Positions 7,404 through 17,644 of a stretch of DNA of 64,000 nt are shown here, piece after piece. The notes under the pieces were generated by a model, which saw only the letters and a list, made by a program, of their open reading frames with translations, did no database searches and had not been told where the DNA came from. Source of the DNA: Phycisphaerales bacterium (GTDB lineage: Bacteria; Planctomycetota; Phycisphaerae; UBA1845; Fen-1342); the NCBI GenBank assembly GCA_016710275.1, contig JADJXS010000001.1, positions 1,922,001-1,986,000 of the forward strand, read 5' to 3'. The first letter of the stretch is position 1. Every line of letters starts with the position of its first letter. Position numbers and translations under genes: made by a program.

Positions 7404-9614
7404 TCATGTCGCGGCGGTATTTCGCTCGCGAAGTAGCCGCAGGGCGTTGAACACGACCACCAGCGACATGCCTGTGTCGGCTGCGATCGCGGCCCACAGA
7501 CTGGCATGACCGGCCAGCGTCAACAGGATGAACGCCGCTTTAACGGCCAGGGACGCGACGATGTTCTGCCGGATGATGTTCAGCGCGCGACGGGAATGGC
7601 GGATCAGCCACGGCAGGCGCGACAGGTCGTCACTCATTAGCGCCACGTCCGCCGTCTCCAGGGCCGCGTCCGTGCCGGCCGCGCCCATCGCGATGCCAAG
7701 CGTCGAGCGGGCCAGTGCGGGGGCGTCGTTCACGCCGTCGCCGACCATCGCGACCGCGCCGTAGCGCGCCACCAGCTCCTCGATGGCCGCGACCTTCTGC
7801 TCGGGCAGCAGTTCGGCCCGCACTTCGTCCACGCCGGTCGCGGCTGCGACGGCGCGGGCGGTGCCGTGATTGTCGCCGGTCAGCATGATGATGTGCTCGA
7901 TGCCGGCCGCCCGCAGGGCCGCGACCGTCGCCGGCGAGGCGTCACGCACGCGGTCGGCCACGGCGATGAAGCCGCACACGTGCTCGTCGTTGCCGACGAC
8001 CACGATGCTTGCGCCGGCGGCTGACAGCGCCTCCAACTGCGCGTGCATGTCGGGAGATTCCTGCGCCCGCTCTTCGAGCAGCCGGTGCGAGCCGATCCAG
8101 ACGACATCGCCGTTGAGCCGGGCGGTTGCACCCTTGCCTTTCAACGTCTGGTAGGCGTCCACCGGCGCAGGCCGCACGCCTCTGGAGTCGGCGAAGCGGA
8201 CAATCGCGCGGGCGAGTGGATGCTCGGAGCGCTGCTCGATCGCCGAGGCGATTTCCAGAAGCTCACGCTCGTCGTGCTGGGCCAGCGGAACGACCTGCCG
8301 CACTTGCGGCTGGCCTTCGGTGAGCGTGCCGGTTTTGTCGAGCGCGACGGCCTTCAGCCGAGCCGGCGTTTCGACGTGCAGGCCCCCTTTGATAAGGACA
8401 CCATGCCGGGCTGCGCTGGCGAGCGCGGCCACGATGCTGACGGGCGTGGAGATCACCAGAGCGCAGGGGCAGGCGATCACGAGCAGTACGAGCGCCTGGT
8501 AGAACCAGTATGCGAATGCCCCTCCGAAGAGCATTGGCGGGATTGCCGCGACCAGGATTGCGAGCACCATCACGGCGGGCGTGTAATAGCGGGCGAACGT
8601 CTCAACCCACTGTTCGCTGGGCGCGCGGCGGGCCTGCGCGTCGCCGACCATGCGCGTGATCCGCGCCAGCGTGGTGTCCGCGGCGACCTTCGTCGTGATC
8701 AGCTCCACCGCGCCGTCGTCGTTAATCGTCCCGGCAAATACCTCATCCCCGACTGTCTTGGCAACCGGCCGCGATTCGCCGGTGATGGGAGCTTGATTGG
8801 CGGTCGTCTCACCCTTCGTAATGCGGCCGTCGAGCGGGAACTTCTCGCCCGGCTTGACGATGACTGTGCTGCCGACGGGCACATCGGCCACGTCGCGCGA
8901 CGCCTCTCGCCCGTCCGCTGACAGAACCGTGGCCCGCGGTGGACTGAGCGACATCAAAGCCGCGACGGCGCAGCGGGCGCGCCCGACGCTCCAGGATTCG
9001 AGCGTGAGCGATAGTGCGAAGAGAAACGCAACCGCAGCCGCTTCCAGGTGTTCGCCGATCGCGATCGCACCGACGACGGCGACGGTCATGAGCAGGTTCA
9101 TGTCCGCGCGAACTCTTCGCAACGCGAGAAACGCCTTGGGGGCGACGAACCACGCGCCGGCAACGGTTGCCGCGATGTACGCGACGATCGCTGGAATCGG
9201 AACAGGCTCCTGTGCCCCTGCGCCGAATACCGCGGCCCAGCCCTGTTGAACGGCATGTAACAGCGTTCCGACGATCAGCAGCGCGCCGCTCGCGATTGTC
9301 GCGATCAAGCGTCCGTCGATGGCGGGCATTGCGCCGGCCAGCGCGACACGCGTTTCGCTCCACGGCTCGGCGCCCATACCTAGCTTGCGGATTGATGCAG
9401 AGATCGCGTCCGGTGCGATGACGTGCGGTTCGTACGTCGCCGAGAGCTTCGAATTGAGGATGTCGAACTCCAGAGCGCGTATGCCCGCTCGCCCGCCGAG
9501 TTCCTGTCGAATTGCAGCGACTTCCTCGGCGCAGTGCATCCCGTGGATACGCAGAACGAGTCGGTCCACTCGCATCGGTCGCGGGTCAGCGGCGGCCGGA
9601 GAGCCGTCTGTCAT
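7404..9614 (-). CDS. Heavy-metal P1B-type ATPase (Zn/Cd/Pb class)
   Basis: 736 residues, normal length for ZntA/CadA exporters. There is an N-terminal HMA-like domain whose motif is degenerate (GMHCAEE, only one Cys), then membrane helices and the actuator TGES loop. The ion-channel motif CPC (in VIACPCALVIS) follows, then the phosphorylation site DKTGTLTEG, the ATP-binding MLTGDN and the hinge VGDGVNDAPAL. CPC without His-rich extensions points to divalent metals, but copper cannot be excluded. It follows the His-rich lipoprotein by 12 bases and precedes the small membrane protein by 10. It complements the RND pump by moving metal from cytoplasm to periplasm. Confidence 0.93.
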   Translation of the reverse strand: MTDGSPAAADPRPMRVDRLVLRIHGMHCAEEVAAIRQELGGRAGIRALEFDILNSKLSATYEPHVIAPDAISASIRKLGMGAEPWSETRVALAGAMPAIDGRLIATIASGALLIVGTLLHAVQQGWAAVFGAGAQEPVPIPAIVAYIAATVAGAWFVAPKAFLALRRVRADMNLLMTVAVVGAIAIGEHLEAAAVAFLFALSLTLESWSVGRARCAVAALMSLSPPRATVLSADGREASRDVADVPVGSTVIVKPGEKFPLDGRITKGETTANQAPITGESRPVAKTVGDEVFAGTINDDGAVELITTKVAADTTLARITRMVGDAQARRAPSEQWVETFARYYTPAVMVLAILVAAIPPMLFGGAFAYWFYQALVLLVIACPCALVISTPVSIVAALASAARHGVLIKGGLHVETPARLKAVALDKTGTLTEGQPQVRQVVPLAQHDERELLEIASAIEQRSEHPLARAIVRFADSRGVRPAPVDAYQTLKGKGATARLNGDVVWIGSHRLLEERAQESPDMHAQLEALSAAGASIVVVGNDEHVCGFIAVADRVRDASPATVAALRAAGIEHIIMLTGDNHGTARAVAAATGVDEVRAELLPEQKVAAIEELVARYGAVAMVGDGVNDAPALARSTLGIAMGAAGTDAALETADVALMSDDLSRLPWLIRHSRRALNIIRQNIVASLAVKAAFILLTLAGHASLWAAIAADTGMSLVVVFNALRLLRERNTAAT

Positions 9615-9626
9615 GGAGCAGTTCGC

Positions 9627-10142
9627 CTATTTCTTGAGTTCGAAGGAGGCGACGCCCTTCTTGCCGTCCTTGCCCTCGATTTCGACCCACAGTTTGCTGG
9701 CGGCTGGCAGCGGGTCGGGCACTTCCGCGTGCGTGTGCCACTTGCCTTCTTCGACTTCCGCTTTGGCTTTGATCGAGCCTTTCGCGTCCTCCGTGCCGAT
9801 CCAGAAGCGCACTGCCGCCGCGTTCCCAAGTCCGCCATCAACCCACACGTCCACCGCTGCGTCGCCGCCGGGCTTGATGTCACCTGCATCGCGCGCGGCT
9901 TTGACCTTCATACCGTTAACCGTCGCCGAGCCCAGCTCAATCGACGGGCCGTGAGCACCATGCGCATCGGCTTCCTTGCCGTGATCGTGGTCGTCCTTCT
10001 CGCCAGGCTTGTGGCCATGATCGTCCGGCTTGGCCGCGCCGGACGATCCGCCGGTCGCGGGTTTGCCGGATTCCGGCTTGCGTTCGCAGCCTGCCAGGGC
10101 GACCGCGACGGACAACATCGAAGCAAGAATGAGTGTACGCAT
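9627..10142 (-). CDS. His-rich periplasmic lipoprotein
   Basis: 171 residues. ATG 10142 follows AGGGAG. The signal peptide ends VALAGC (Cys19). A disordered, metal-buffer-like linker rich in His, Asp, Gly and Lys follows (DDHGHKPGEKDDHDHGKEAD). The C-terminal domain is a beta-rich fold (around AVDVWVDGGLGNAAAVRFW and KWHTHAEVPD). It lies between the RND pump (6 bases upstream) and the P-type ATPase, so it may hand metal from ATPase to RND complex. No named family recognised. Confidence 0.8.
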   Translation of the reverse strand: MRTLILASMLSVAVALAGCERKPESGKPATGGSSGAAKPDDHGHKPGEKDDHDHGKEADAHGAHGPSIELGSATVNGMKVKAARDAGDIKPGGDAAVDVWVDGGLGNAAAVRFWIGTEDAKGSIKAKAEVEEGKWHTHAEVPDPLPAASKLWVEIEGKDGKKGVASFELKK

Positions 10143-10148
10143 GACGAG

Positions 10149-13100
10149 TCAACTCCCTTTCACAGTGGGTTGCACGCGGCGGCGCAGCACGGCTCCCACG
10201 AGCCGGCTGAATACGCCGCGCGGATCAGAGGTCGAACGCTTCAGGCCGAAGACCAGCGAATAGCCCGCCGGCACGACAACCAGATTCAGGAACGTTGAGG
10301 TGATCAAACCGCCCAGGACAACGATGGCCAGCGGCGCCAGCAGCTCGCTGCCCGGCTCGCCCTTGGCCAGCGCCAGCGGGACCAAGCCGAGGGCCGCACA
10401 GAGCGCCGTCATCAGGATCGGAACGAGCCGTTCCATCGATCCCTGCACGATCGCTTCGCCGAGCGGCAATCCGTCGATCTGCATCACGTGCTGGTAGTGA
10501 TTCACCAGCAACAAGCCGTTGCGGACGGCGATGCCAAAGAGCGTGATAAAGCCCACCATGCTGGCGATCGAAATTACCGGCGCTTCGTACATCGCGCGTG
10601 ACAGGCCGAAGAGAGACAGCGTGTTCGACAACGGATTGGCCGCTTCGGTCAGGTAGATGGCGACGATACCGCCGATGATGGCGAGCGGCAGGTTGATCAT
10701 CACTAGGACGGCAGCCCGCATCGAGCCGGTCGAGAGTTGCAGCAGCATCAGCATCACGACTATGACGCCGACGCCCGCGATGAGAATGGTCTGCGCGGCA
10801 GATTGCTGGGCCTCGAACTGCCCGCCGTAATGAACGCTATAGCCGGCTCGTGCGACGATCGGGTCGACTTTTGCGCGCACCTGTTCGACCAATTGGCCGA
10901 GGTTGTAGCCCTCCGCAACGTTGCACGAGATGAGCGCTTTGCGCCGCGCGTTCTCGCGGGCGATCAGGTTTGGCGTGCGCTCCGGCCCCAGGTCGGCGAC
11001 CTCTTCGAGTCGAACGGTTGCGCCGCCGACGCCGCGCAGTCGCAGCCCGGCCAGTTGCGCGATGCTCTCCCGCTCCTCCGGGGCGAGCCGCACAACCATG
11101 TCGTACCGTCGCACTCCCTGATTCACCGTGGCGACGTTTTCGCCGTAGATGGCCTGTTGCACCTGCTCCGCCGCCGCGGCGGGAGTCAATCCGGCGGCGG
11201 CGAGATCCTGATGACGATACCGAATGGGCAGCGAGGTGACGGTCACTTCGCGATTGGCCGCCACGTCCCGCGTACCCGGTAGAGGTTTCAACGCCGTTTC
11301 GATCTCTTTGGCAATCTGCCGCAGCTTGTTCAGATCGTCGCCAAACACGTTGATCGCAATCGCAGCCGGAGTTCCAGACAGAATGTGCGACAATCGATGC
11401 TCAATCGGCTGGCCGACCATCGTGGTGACGCCGGGCACGTTGGCGAGCACGGCGTCGATGCGCTCCCGCACCTGTTCCTTCGACGCGCCCGGACCGACGG
11501 TGACTTCGATCTCGGAACTGCTGGGCGGCTCGGCGTGCTCGTCGCGCTCGGCGCGTCCGGTTCGCCGGGTGACGCTCTCGACGCCTTCGAGTTGCGTGAG
11601 TCGCTCTTCGATTCCCCGTGCCATGCGGTCGCTCTCGGCCAGCGACGTGCCTGGCGGCGCGAACAGGAACACCGTGAAAGTGCCTTCGTTGAAAGACGGC
11701 AAAAAGCTAGTGCCGAATGTGCTCCCCAACCACAGCGACAGCGCGGTCACGACTCCCGCTGTTCCCAGAACGAATCCACGGTGCCGGATTGACCAACGCA
11801 GCGACGGCTCGTAGCGGCGTTTCAACCAGCGGACGAAGAAGCCATCCTTGTGCTCGCCGCTGCCGAGCTTGCCACGCAGCAGCAACCTGCACAACGCGGG
11901 CGTCAGCGTTAGCGCAACCACCAGCGACGCCAGAATGGAAATGATGTACGTGATGCCGAGCGGCCGGAAAAATCGGCCTTCAAGCCCCTGCAGAAACAGC
12001 AGCGGAATGAACACGACCACGATGATGATCGTCGCGAGCACCATCGCGGGCCGGATCTCGTTGCTGGCGTCGAAGATGACGCCGACGAACGGCCTCTGTT
12101 CCGCCTCAGGCTTCATCCCGTTCTCGCGTAATCGCCGAAAGACGTTCTCCACGTCAATGATGGCGTCATCCACGAGAACGCCGATGGCGACGGCCAGGCC
12201 TCCCAGCGTCATCACGTTGATCGTCAATCCGAACCACCACATTGCCAGCAGCGCGACGGCCAGGGAGATGGGCAGCGCTGTCAGTGTGATGAGCGTTGTT
12301 CGAAAGTTCATCAAGAACAGCACCAGGATGATGGCAACGATGATGCTCGCTTCCTGGAGAACCTGCACGACGTTATCCACCGAGCGCTGAATGAAGTTGG
12401 CTTGCCGGAACACCTTGCGATTCAGCACCACTCCGGCAGGGAGAGACTTCTCGACCTCATCGAGCACCCGATCGACGTCCTGGGTCAGCGAGAGCGTATT
12501 GGTTCCCGGCGACTTTTGAACGGTCAACACAACGGCGGAGGTCGCGCGGTCGGCTGCGGTACCGCGCTTGGGTGCCGGCCCGAGCGCTACATCGGCGACT
12601 TGACCGATCAACACCGGCGCGCCGTTGTGATACTTGATGATGGTGTTCTTGATATCGTCCACGCTCTGCACGCGTGCCGTCTGCCGGACCGGCAACTCCA
12701 ATCGATCCACATTGGGCAGGTAGCCGGCGCTCGCCGCGCTGTGCGCGGCACGGGCCGCCTCGACCACGTCCTGCGTTGTCAGCCGATAGAGCGCAATCCG
12801 GTCCTGATGGACGTTGACCTGATATTCAGGCAATTCGCCGCCGATGGCGACTACCTGGGCAATGCCCGGGACGGCCAGCAGCCGGTTGCGGAGGTCATAT
12901 TCCGCGAAGGCGCGCAGCTCCAGTGGTTTCACCTTTCCGTCAGGTGAAGACAACGCCAGGAGCATGATTTCGCCCGTGATCGACGTGACCGGCGTAATCT
13001 CTGCGTGCGTGTCGGGCGGCAGCGCTTCTCGGACCGACGCGAGCCGTTCCGACACGAGTTGCCGCGCGCGGTAGATTTCCTGTCCCCAGTCGAACTCCAC

Positions 13101-13436
13101 CCAGACGATCGACAAACCGATGGCGCTGGAGCTGCGCACGCGCCGTACGCCCGGCAGGCCGTTCACTGAGGTTTCAATGGGAAACGTGACGTACTGCTCG
13201 ACCTCGTCGGCCGCCAAGCCACCCGCCTCGGTCAGGATGGTGACGGTCGGCGCATTCAACTCGGGGAAGACGTCGACCGGCATTTTTGGAAGCTGAAACG
13301 CGGCAAAACCGAGCAACAGCAACGACATCATCACGATCAGGCCCGAATACCGCAGCGAGAACGCGATCAGCCGTTGCAGCATGCCGCCGCCTTCAAGATC
13401 CGCGGCGCCCTCGCGCTTGTTAGTGTGCTGGGTCAT
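10149..13436 (-). CDS. HME-RND heavy-metal efflux pump (CusA/CzcA family)
   Basis: 1095 residues, the full RND length, with the start overlapping the adaptor gene stop as TAATG. The N-terminal helix (FSLRYSGLIVMMSLLLLG) precedes a porter domain beginning MPVDVFPELNAPTV. The TM4 region reads AVAIGVLVDDAIIDVEN: it has the central Asp and Glu of HME pumps but Ala at the position of the first Asp of the CzcA D-x5-D-x6-E signature. That makes it a different HME class from the plus-strand pump at 20846. It works with the adaptor and TolC-like protein upstream to export metal across both membranes. Confidence 0.93.
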   Translation of the reverse strand: MTQHTNKREGAADLEGGGMLQRLIAFSLRYSGLIVMMSLLLLGFAAFQLPKMPVDVFPELNAPTVTILTEAGGLAADEVEQYVTFPIETSVNGLPGVRRVRSSSAIGLSIVWVEFDWGQEIYRARQLVSERLASVREALPPDTHAEITPVTSITGEIMLLALSSPDGKVKPLELRAFAEYDLRNRLLAVPGIAQVVAIGGELPEYQVNVHQDRIALYRLTTQDVVEAARAAHSAASAGYLPNVDRLELPVRQTARVQSVDDIKNTIIKYHNGAPVLIGQVADVALGPAPKRGTAADRATSAVVLTVQKSPGTNTLSLTQDVDRVLDEVEKSLPAGVVLNRKVFRQANFIQRSVDNVVQVLQEASIIVAIILVLFLMNFRTTLITLTALPISLAVALLAMWWFGLTINVMTLGGLAVAIGVLVDDAIIDVENVFRRLRENGMKPEAEQRPFVGVIFDASNEIRPAMVLATIIIVVVFIPLLFLQGLEGRFFRPLGITYIISILASLVVALTLTPALCRLLLRGKLGSGEHKDGFFVRWLKRRYEPSLRWSIRHRGFVLGTAGVVTALSLWLGSTFGTSFLPSFNEGTFTVFLFAPPGTSLAESDRMARGIEERLTQLEGVESVTRRTGRAERDEHAEPPSSSEIEVTVGPGASKEQVRERIDAVLANVPGVTTMVGQPIEHRLSHILSGTPAAIAINVFGDDLNKLRQIAKEIETALKPLPGTRDVAANREVTVTSLPIRYRHQDLAAAGLTPAAAAEQVQQAIYGENVATVNQGVRRYDMVVRLAPEERESIAQLAGLRLRGVGGATVRLEEVADLGPERTPNLIARENARRKALISCNVAEGYNLGQLVEQVRAKVDPIVARAGYSVHYGGQFEAQQSAAQTILIAGVGVIVVMLMLLQLSTGSMRAAVLVMINLPLAIIGGIVAIYLTEAANPLSNTLSLFGLSRAMYEAPVISIASMVGFITLFGIAVRNGLLLVNHYQHVMQIDGLPLGEAIVQGSMERLVPILMTALCAALGLVPLALAKGEPGSELLAPLAIVVLGGLITSTFLNLVVVPAGYSLVFGLKRSTSDPRGVFSRLVGAVLRRRVQPTVKGS

Positions 13437-14919
13437 TACTTCTCGTCCTCCCCGGCGTGGAACGTGCCGTCCGAGTGGAAGTGCCCGCCCTTTTCCACCG
13501 TACCTGACGTAGCGATCATGAGTTGGTACACGCCGTCGAGAACGACCTCGTCGCCCTCACGCACACCGCTCCTGATAACGACCCAGCGCCCATCGTTGAC
13601 GCCGAGATCGGCCTCCATGCGGATCGCCTTGTCGGGGTCTCTGGGATCGCGTCGGAATACGATCTTCGCGAGTCCGTCTTGAATGACGCTCGACAGCGGA
13701 ATCGCGAGTTCGTTTTCACCGCCCGCGGTAATGACCTCCAGATGGGCGCTGACGCCGCTCCGGGCCCACGGTGAGAGCTTTGACGGCACGGCCACGAGCT
13801 CGACCGTTCGTTCCTGCGGGTCGGCGCTGAGACCCACGATTAGCGTCGCCTCCATCGTGTCCTGCAAATCGACCGAACCGCCCTTGGGCGGCACGATTCG
13901 CGCGGGAAGCCCGTCTCGTAGCCGCGTGAGATCGCTCTGCATTCCCATTGCTTTGAAACGAAGGCGATCGGGCTGGATGGTCGCAAGCACGAGGCTGCCA
14001 GCGGATGCCCACGCCCCGTTGGTCAAATCCAGTGATTGAACCACACCTGCGCGCCGTCGCGCGGAGTTCCACTTCCTTGATCGTGTGCCATTGAGGCGCG
14101 GGTTGTGAGGACGCCGGATCGTGCTGATGGAGTCCGGTCAGCATGTGATTGTCCGGGTCGTACGGGGCGCTGGGTGTGCGTTCATCCGTCCCGAGCAGTG
14201 TCGCCGCGGTCGACAGCAGCAGCCGGAGCGCGTGGGCAGCGTCATGCTGGGCCTGCGCGTCCGCACTTGAGGCCTGTAGTTCCGCTTCCTTCTCCAAGGT
14301 TTCCGACAATTGCGCCCGCTGCGACGCCAGCGTCGTCTGTGCGACGGTGTACTCTTCCGCCGTCACGACACCGGATGCGCGCGTCTGGTCCAACTGTTCA
14401 ACTCGTTTCTCCCACAACGCGACGCTGGTCCTCAAACTTGCCTCATGCTGTTTATGGGCATTGAGCAGCATGGGAATTGATGCGACGCGGGCTTCGGTCT
14501 GGCGGATCGTGGATTCGGCTTCAGTCAGCTTGCCTTGCAGGTCGCGCCACTCCGGCGATACCAGCCGGTAAAGCGGCATTCCTACTTCGACGCGGTCGTA
14601 TTGCCTGACCAGAAGTTCGACGCGGCCAGCGAGCATTGTGCGATACTCACGCCGGGCTTCGGGCAGCAGCTCAAACTGGCCGGGAACTCGAATCGTCTGC
14701 GCCACCGGCCGCGATTCGACCCTGGCGAACGTGATGCCGAGGTTCCGCCGCACGGTTTCAGGCACATCCACTCGGTTTGTGGCCGCGGGAGCTTCACTGT
14801 GCCGCATCGCCGGACTTCGCCTGCCCGCCCGCTGGATCGCGGCTGCATCCGGCCAGGTTTCCGAGGAACAGAGCCAGCAGGAACTGAATGATGAGCAGGA
14901 TGACCGACGGGAAACTCAT
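13436..14919 (-). pseudogene. CusB/HlyD-type membrane-fusion protein, interrupted by apparent frameshifts
   Basis: Periplasmic adaptor of the efflux operon, present in three frame pieces. ATG 14919 follows GGAGGT and encodes a lipoprotein signal (LALFLGNLAGC). This frame stops at 14794, but adaptor sequence continues in a shifted frame (PETVRRNLG, then barrel and coiled-coil hairpin). A second shift near 14055-14065 is needed to continue from KEVELRA into VVQSLDLTNGAW and the C-terminal domain. Removing one base at each site restores a normal adaptor. The downstream pump is intact. Either real decay or uncorrected single-base insertions; I cannot tell which. Confidence 0.75.
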
Positions 14920-16434
14920 GGTTGCACCTCCGAGGCCGGACGGGACGCGGGCTGCGTCGTCGTGGTTGACACATCGCTCATCACGCGCGAGCGGCGTGCC
15001 GATCGCCTTCTCCAGGTCCGTTACAGCGACCGCGGCGTTCCGCAGCGATTCGACGTAGCGGCCGCGCGACGCAAGCAGGAGTTTCTGCGCCTCCAGCACC
15101 GAAAGAAGCGAGATCTTGCCGGCCCGATACGCAGTTCGCGAAAGCTCCAGGTTTTCCTGGAGCAGCGGGAGAAAGTTGTTCCGATAGTAGTTCGCAACGT
15201 CCCAGGCCGTTCGCGCCCGTTGAAACGCGCCGCGCGTCTCCTGCGTCACGTCCAGCAGCAGGGCTTCGCGATTCAGCAGCGCCTGTTCGTAGATGAACTG
15301 GGCCTTCGCGATCTGCGCCTGGTTTTGGTCGAACACCGGTACTTCCAGGCTGAGCGTTGGCCCGAGGATGGTGTCGGTCGGCTGTTTTTCGCGCGGCCGT
15401 AGCGAAGGCGCCGTCAACGCGCCGGCCTCAGCCGACGCCCACAACGTGTCCGCCAACCACGGGCGGTCGCCGCGCCGGCCGCGCGCATCGCGCTCGAATC
15501 CCACGCCGACTTCTACGTCAGCGAAAACGCTCAGCTTTTCCTGCTGCACGCGAGCGGCGGCTACATCGACGAAGTACGTTGCCGCACGCAGGTCCAGCCG
15601 ATTGGCTTCGGCGGTGCTTACGAGGCTTTCCGATGTCAGGGTCCAGGCGGGCGGGTCGGGAAGCTTATCCGTAAGCACGAGATTGTCGGGTGGCGTCCTT
15701 ATTCCGAGCAGTACGGCCAGCGATCGCCGCCCCTCGAACGCCGCGAGGGCTGCATTGCGCTGCGCTACTTCGGTTTGCATGAACTCCGAGCGCGCGAGAT
15801 TGACATCGATCGAACTTCCCGACCCCGCCTGCATTCGCGCCAGGGCCGCATCGAGGAGCTGCTCGGCGACCGCGCGATTCTCGTCCACGATTTCCTTCTC
15901 GCGACCCAGGCCCACGGCGGAGTAATACGCCGCCCGTGCCTCCAGCGCGACTGCGCTCAACTCGCGCGCGACTTCGAGAATGGCCGACTCCAACTCGCCT
16001 TCCGTGGCCCGTTTGCGGATCGGAATCAGCCACAGGTCCGCGATGTTCTGCGCGATGCCGAATTCGAGGTTGCTCAGTCCGCCGCCGTCGGGTAGACGCA
16101 GCGACAGAGACAGCGAGGGATTCTGGAACAGGCCCGCCTGCACCAGTTCGGCCCGCGCGATGCCGACGCGCCGCAGTGTCGAGCGCAACCGCGGATTGTT
16201 TAGCAGGCATACCTGCACGGCCTCATTGGCGGATAATCCGCCCTCCAGCCGCGCGGCGACCAAGGCACGCACGGCCTCCGCATCGTCCGACGCCGCGAGC
16301 GCGTTCTCGCCGACGGCTTCCGCGACGTGCTGCTCAACCCGTTCATAGTCCGGCCGCGGATTCACGCTGGCGCAGCCGGCCAGGACAACTAGAAAGACTC
16401 CGGGCAGTGCCCGCCCGGCCCAGGCGATTCGCAT
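14916..16434 (-). CDS. TolC/CusC-like outer-membrane efflux lipoprotein, 3' end apparently frameshifted
   Basis: About 500 residues. ATG 16434 follows GGAGAA; the signal peptide ends VVLAGC (lipobox). It has the two long-helix repeats of outer-membrane efflux proteins (VQVCLLNNPRL, QKLLLASRGRYVESL). In the plain frame the ORF runs on to 14794 and would include the next gene's signal peptide. A one-base shift near GTPLARD (about 14970) instead gives a Ser/Thr/Pro tail (DVSTTTTQPASRPASEVQP) ending at 14916, with an ATGA overlap to the adaptor start. That shifted end looks natural, so I prefer it. First gene of the minus-strand metal-efflux operon. Confidence 0.85.
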
Positions 16435-16564
16435 AGATTTTCTCCGCATGAGCTGCGATGGCAGAGACGATGCGCTTGGTCAGGCGGCCGCGCAGTGACG
16501 GCGCAGGAAACGAGCCGTGCGGCAGGGCGCGCGATCAAAAGCGCTTACGGAAATGTGGAGTGAA

Positions 16565-16966
16565 TCAAATCAGGAGCGGCGCGCACCGGAGGTCGGACGA
16601 AGCATCCGTCGGGCCGCGGGCCTTGAGGAGAACGAGCAGAAAAGTCGTATCGAGATTGGCGAGAGACACGTCGTCGTCGGCGATGATCGCCGCCGGTTCC
16701 AGTGCCGGGACTTGAAGCGCCGCGCCCGGCGGCGTGCCCCCGGTGCAAAGGCAGGAATGCTCGCCGTGCGATACGGGATCGCCGTTCGGGTCGTGTTGGT
16801 GGTGCGGGTGATGCGGGTGATGCGCGTCCTGATGCACATGTGCGACGTTCGACGCGTCCTGACCACGACCGTGTTCATCTCCATGTGCGTCAAACTCCGC
16901 CATGCAAATGACAGGGCAGAGCAGGGTCATAGCGCAAACGAAGATTGACATTCGGCCCGAACGCAT
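16565..16966 (-). CDS. Secreted His-rich small protein
   Basis: Up to 133 residues, starting at 16966 or ATG 16951. Signal-like N-terminus (SIFVCAMTLLCPVICMAE) followed by a His-rich region (HVHQDAHHPHHPHHQHD) and a Cys motif HSCLCTGG. A hydrophobic C-terminal segment follows. Such proteins accompany metal-efflux operons in planctomycete-like genomes. It lies upstream of the TolC gene on the same strand, about 130 bases away, so it may be the operon leader gene. It probably binds or buffers metal; no family name assigned. Confidence 0.6.
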   Translation of the reverse strand: MRSGRMSIFVCAMTLLCPVICMAEFDAHGDEHGRGQDASNVAHVHQDAHHPHHPHHQHDPNGDPVSHGEHSCLCTGGTPPGAALQVPALEPAAIIADDDVSLANLDTTFLLVLLKARGPTDASSDLRCAPLLI

Positions 16967-17068
16967 GTTGCAGATGATATCGGCAATCCGCGAGTTGTCA
17001 AGTAGCCGCCCGCAGCGGTTTGCGCTGCGGGCGTCGGATTGCCACCGGGTGGCCGGTCGCCTCGGCGT

Positions 17069-17434
17069 CTAGTCGCGGTGCCGGCGCTGCGAGCGATGCC
17101 CGCGGTCGTGATGCCGGTCGTGGCGATCATGCCGGTCGTAGCGGGCCGAGTAGCGGCCGTCGTGCCGGGCATGCCGATCGTGGCCGATGCCGACGTTCAC
17201 CGAGTACGAGCGATACGTCGGCTGGCTGTAATACACGGGAGGCGAGTAGTACTGCGGCGTCGCGTACGTCGGTGCGTAGTACGTCGGCGCAGGGGCCGGG
17301 GCATAATAGCCCCCGCCGTATCCTGAGCCGTAATACCCGCCGCTCGAACACTGGGCTTGGGCCGCGGGCGTCGCCGAGGCGACGGCGAGCACGGCCAGCC
17401 CCGCCAGCGCTGTAAATCCAAGATTCAATTGCAT
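17069..17434 (-). CDS. Secreted Tyr/Gly-rich, C-terminally Arg/His-rich protein
   Basis: 121 residues from ATG 17434, preceded by GGAGGT. Signal peptide with cleavage after AQA. The mature protein is low complexity: Gly/Tyr repeats (GGYYGSGYGGGYYAP), Pro/Tyr/Thr repeats, then a strongly basic His/Arg/Asp tail (RHDRHDRHHDRGHR). Likely surface-exposed and disordered. Function unknown; the His content fits metal binding but could also be structural. Confidence 0.6.
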   Translation of the reverse strand: MQLNLGFTALAGLAVLAVASATPAAQAQCSSGGYYGSGYGGGYYAPAPAPTYYAPTYATPQYYSPPVYYSQPTYRSYSVNVGIGHDRHARHDGRYSARYDRHDRHDRHHDRGHRSQRRHRD

Positions 17435-17644
17435 CGCACGAACCTCCGACTTCTTTTCGGCCCGTCGCGCCTCGGCTCGGCCGAGGCTCAAACGGACCCA
17501 TCTTCATAGACACATAACGGGCGAAACCGTTGGCTTATTCAATGATCTCGGCGGTGCCAACAACAACCGACCGGAATGCAGGGCATCACCAAGGGTTCCA
17601 TGCGGCGCGTTGCTCGCTGCCGCCGGGGGTACTATCATGAAGAA

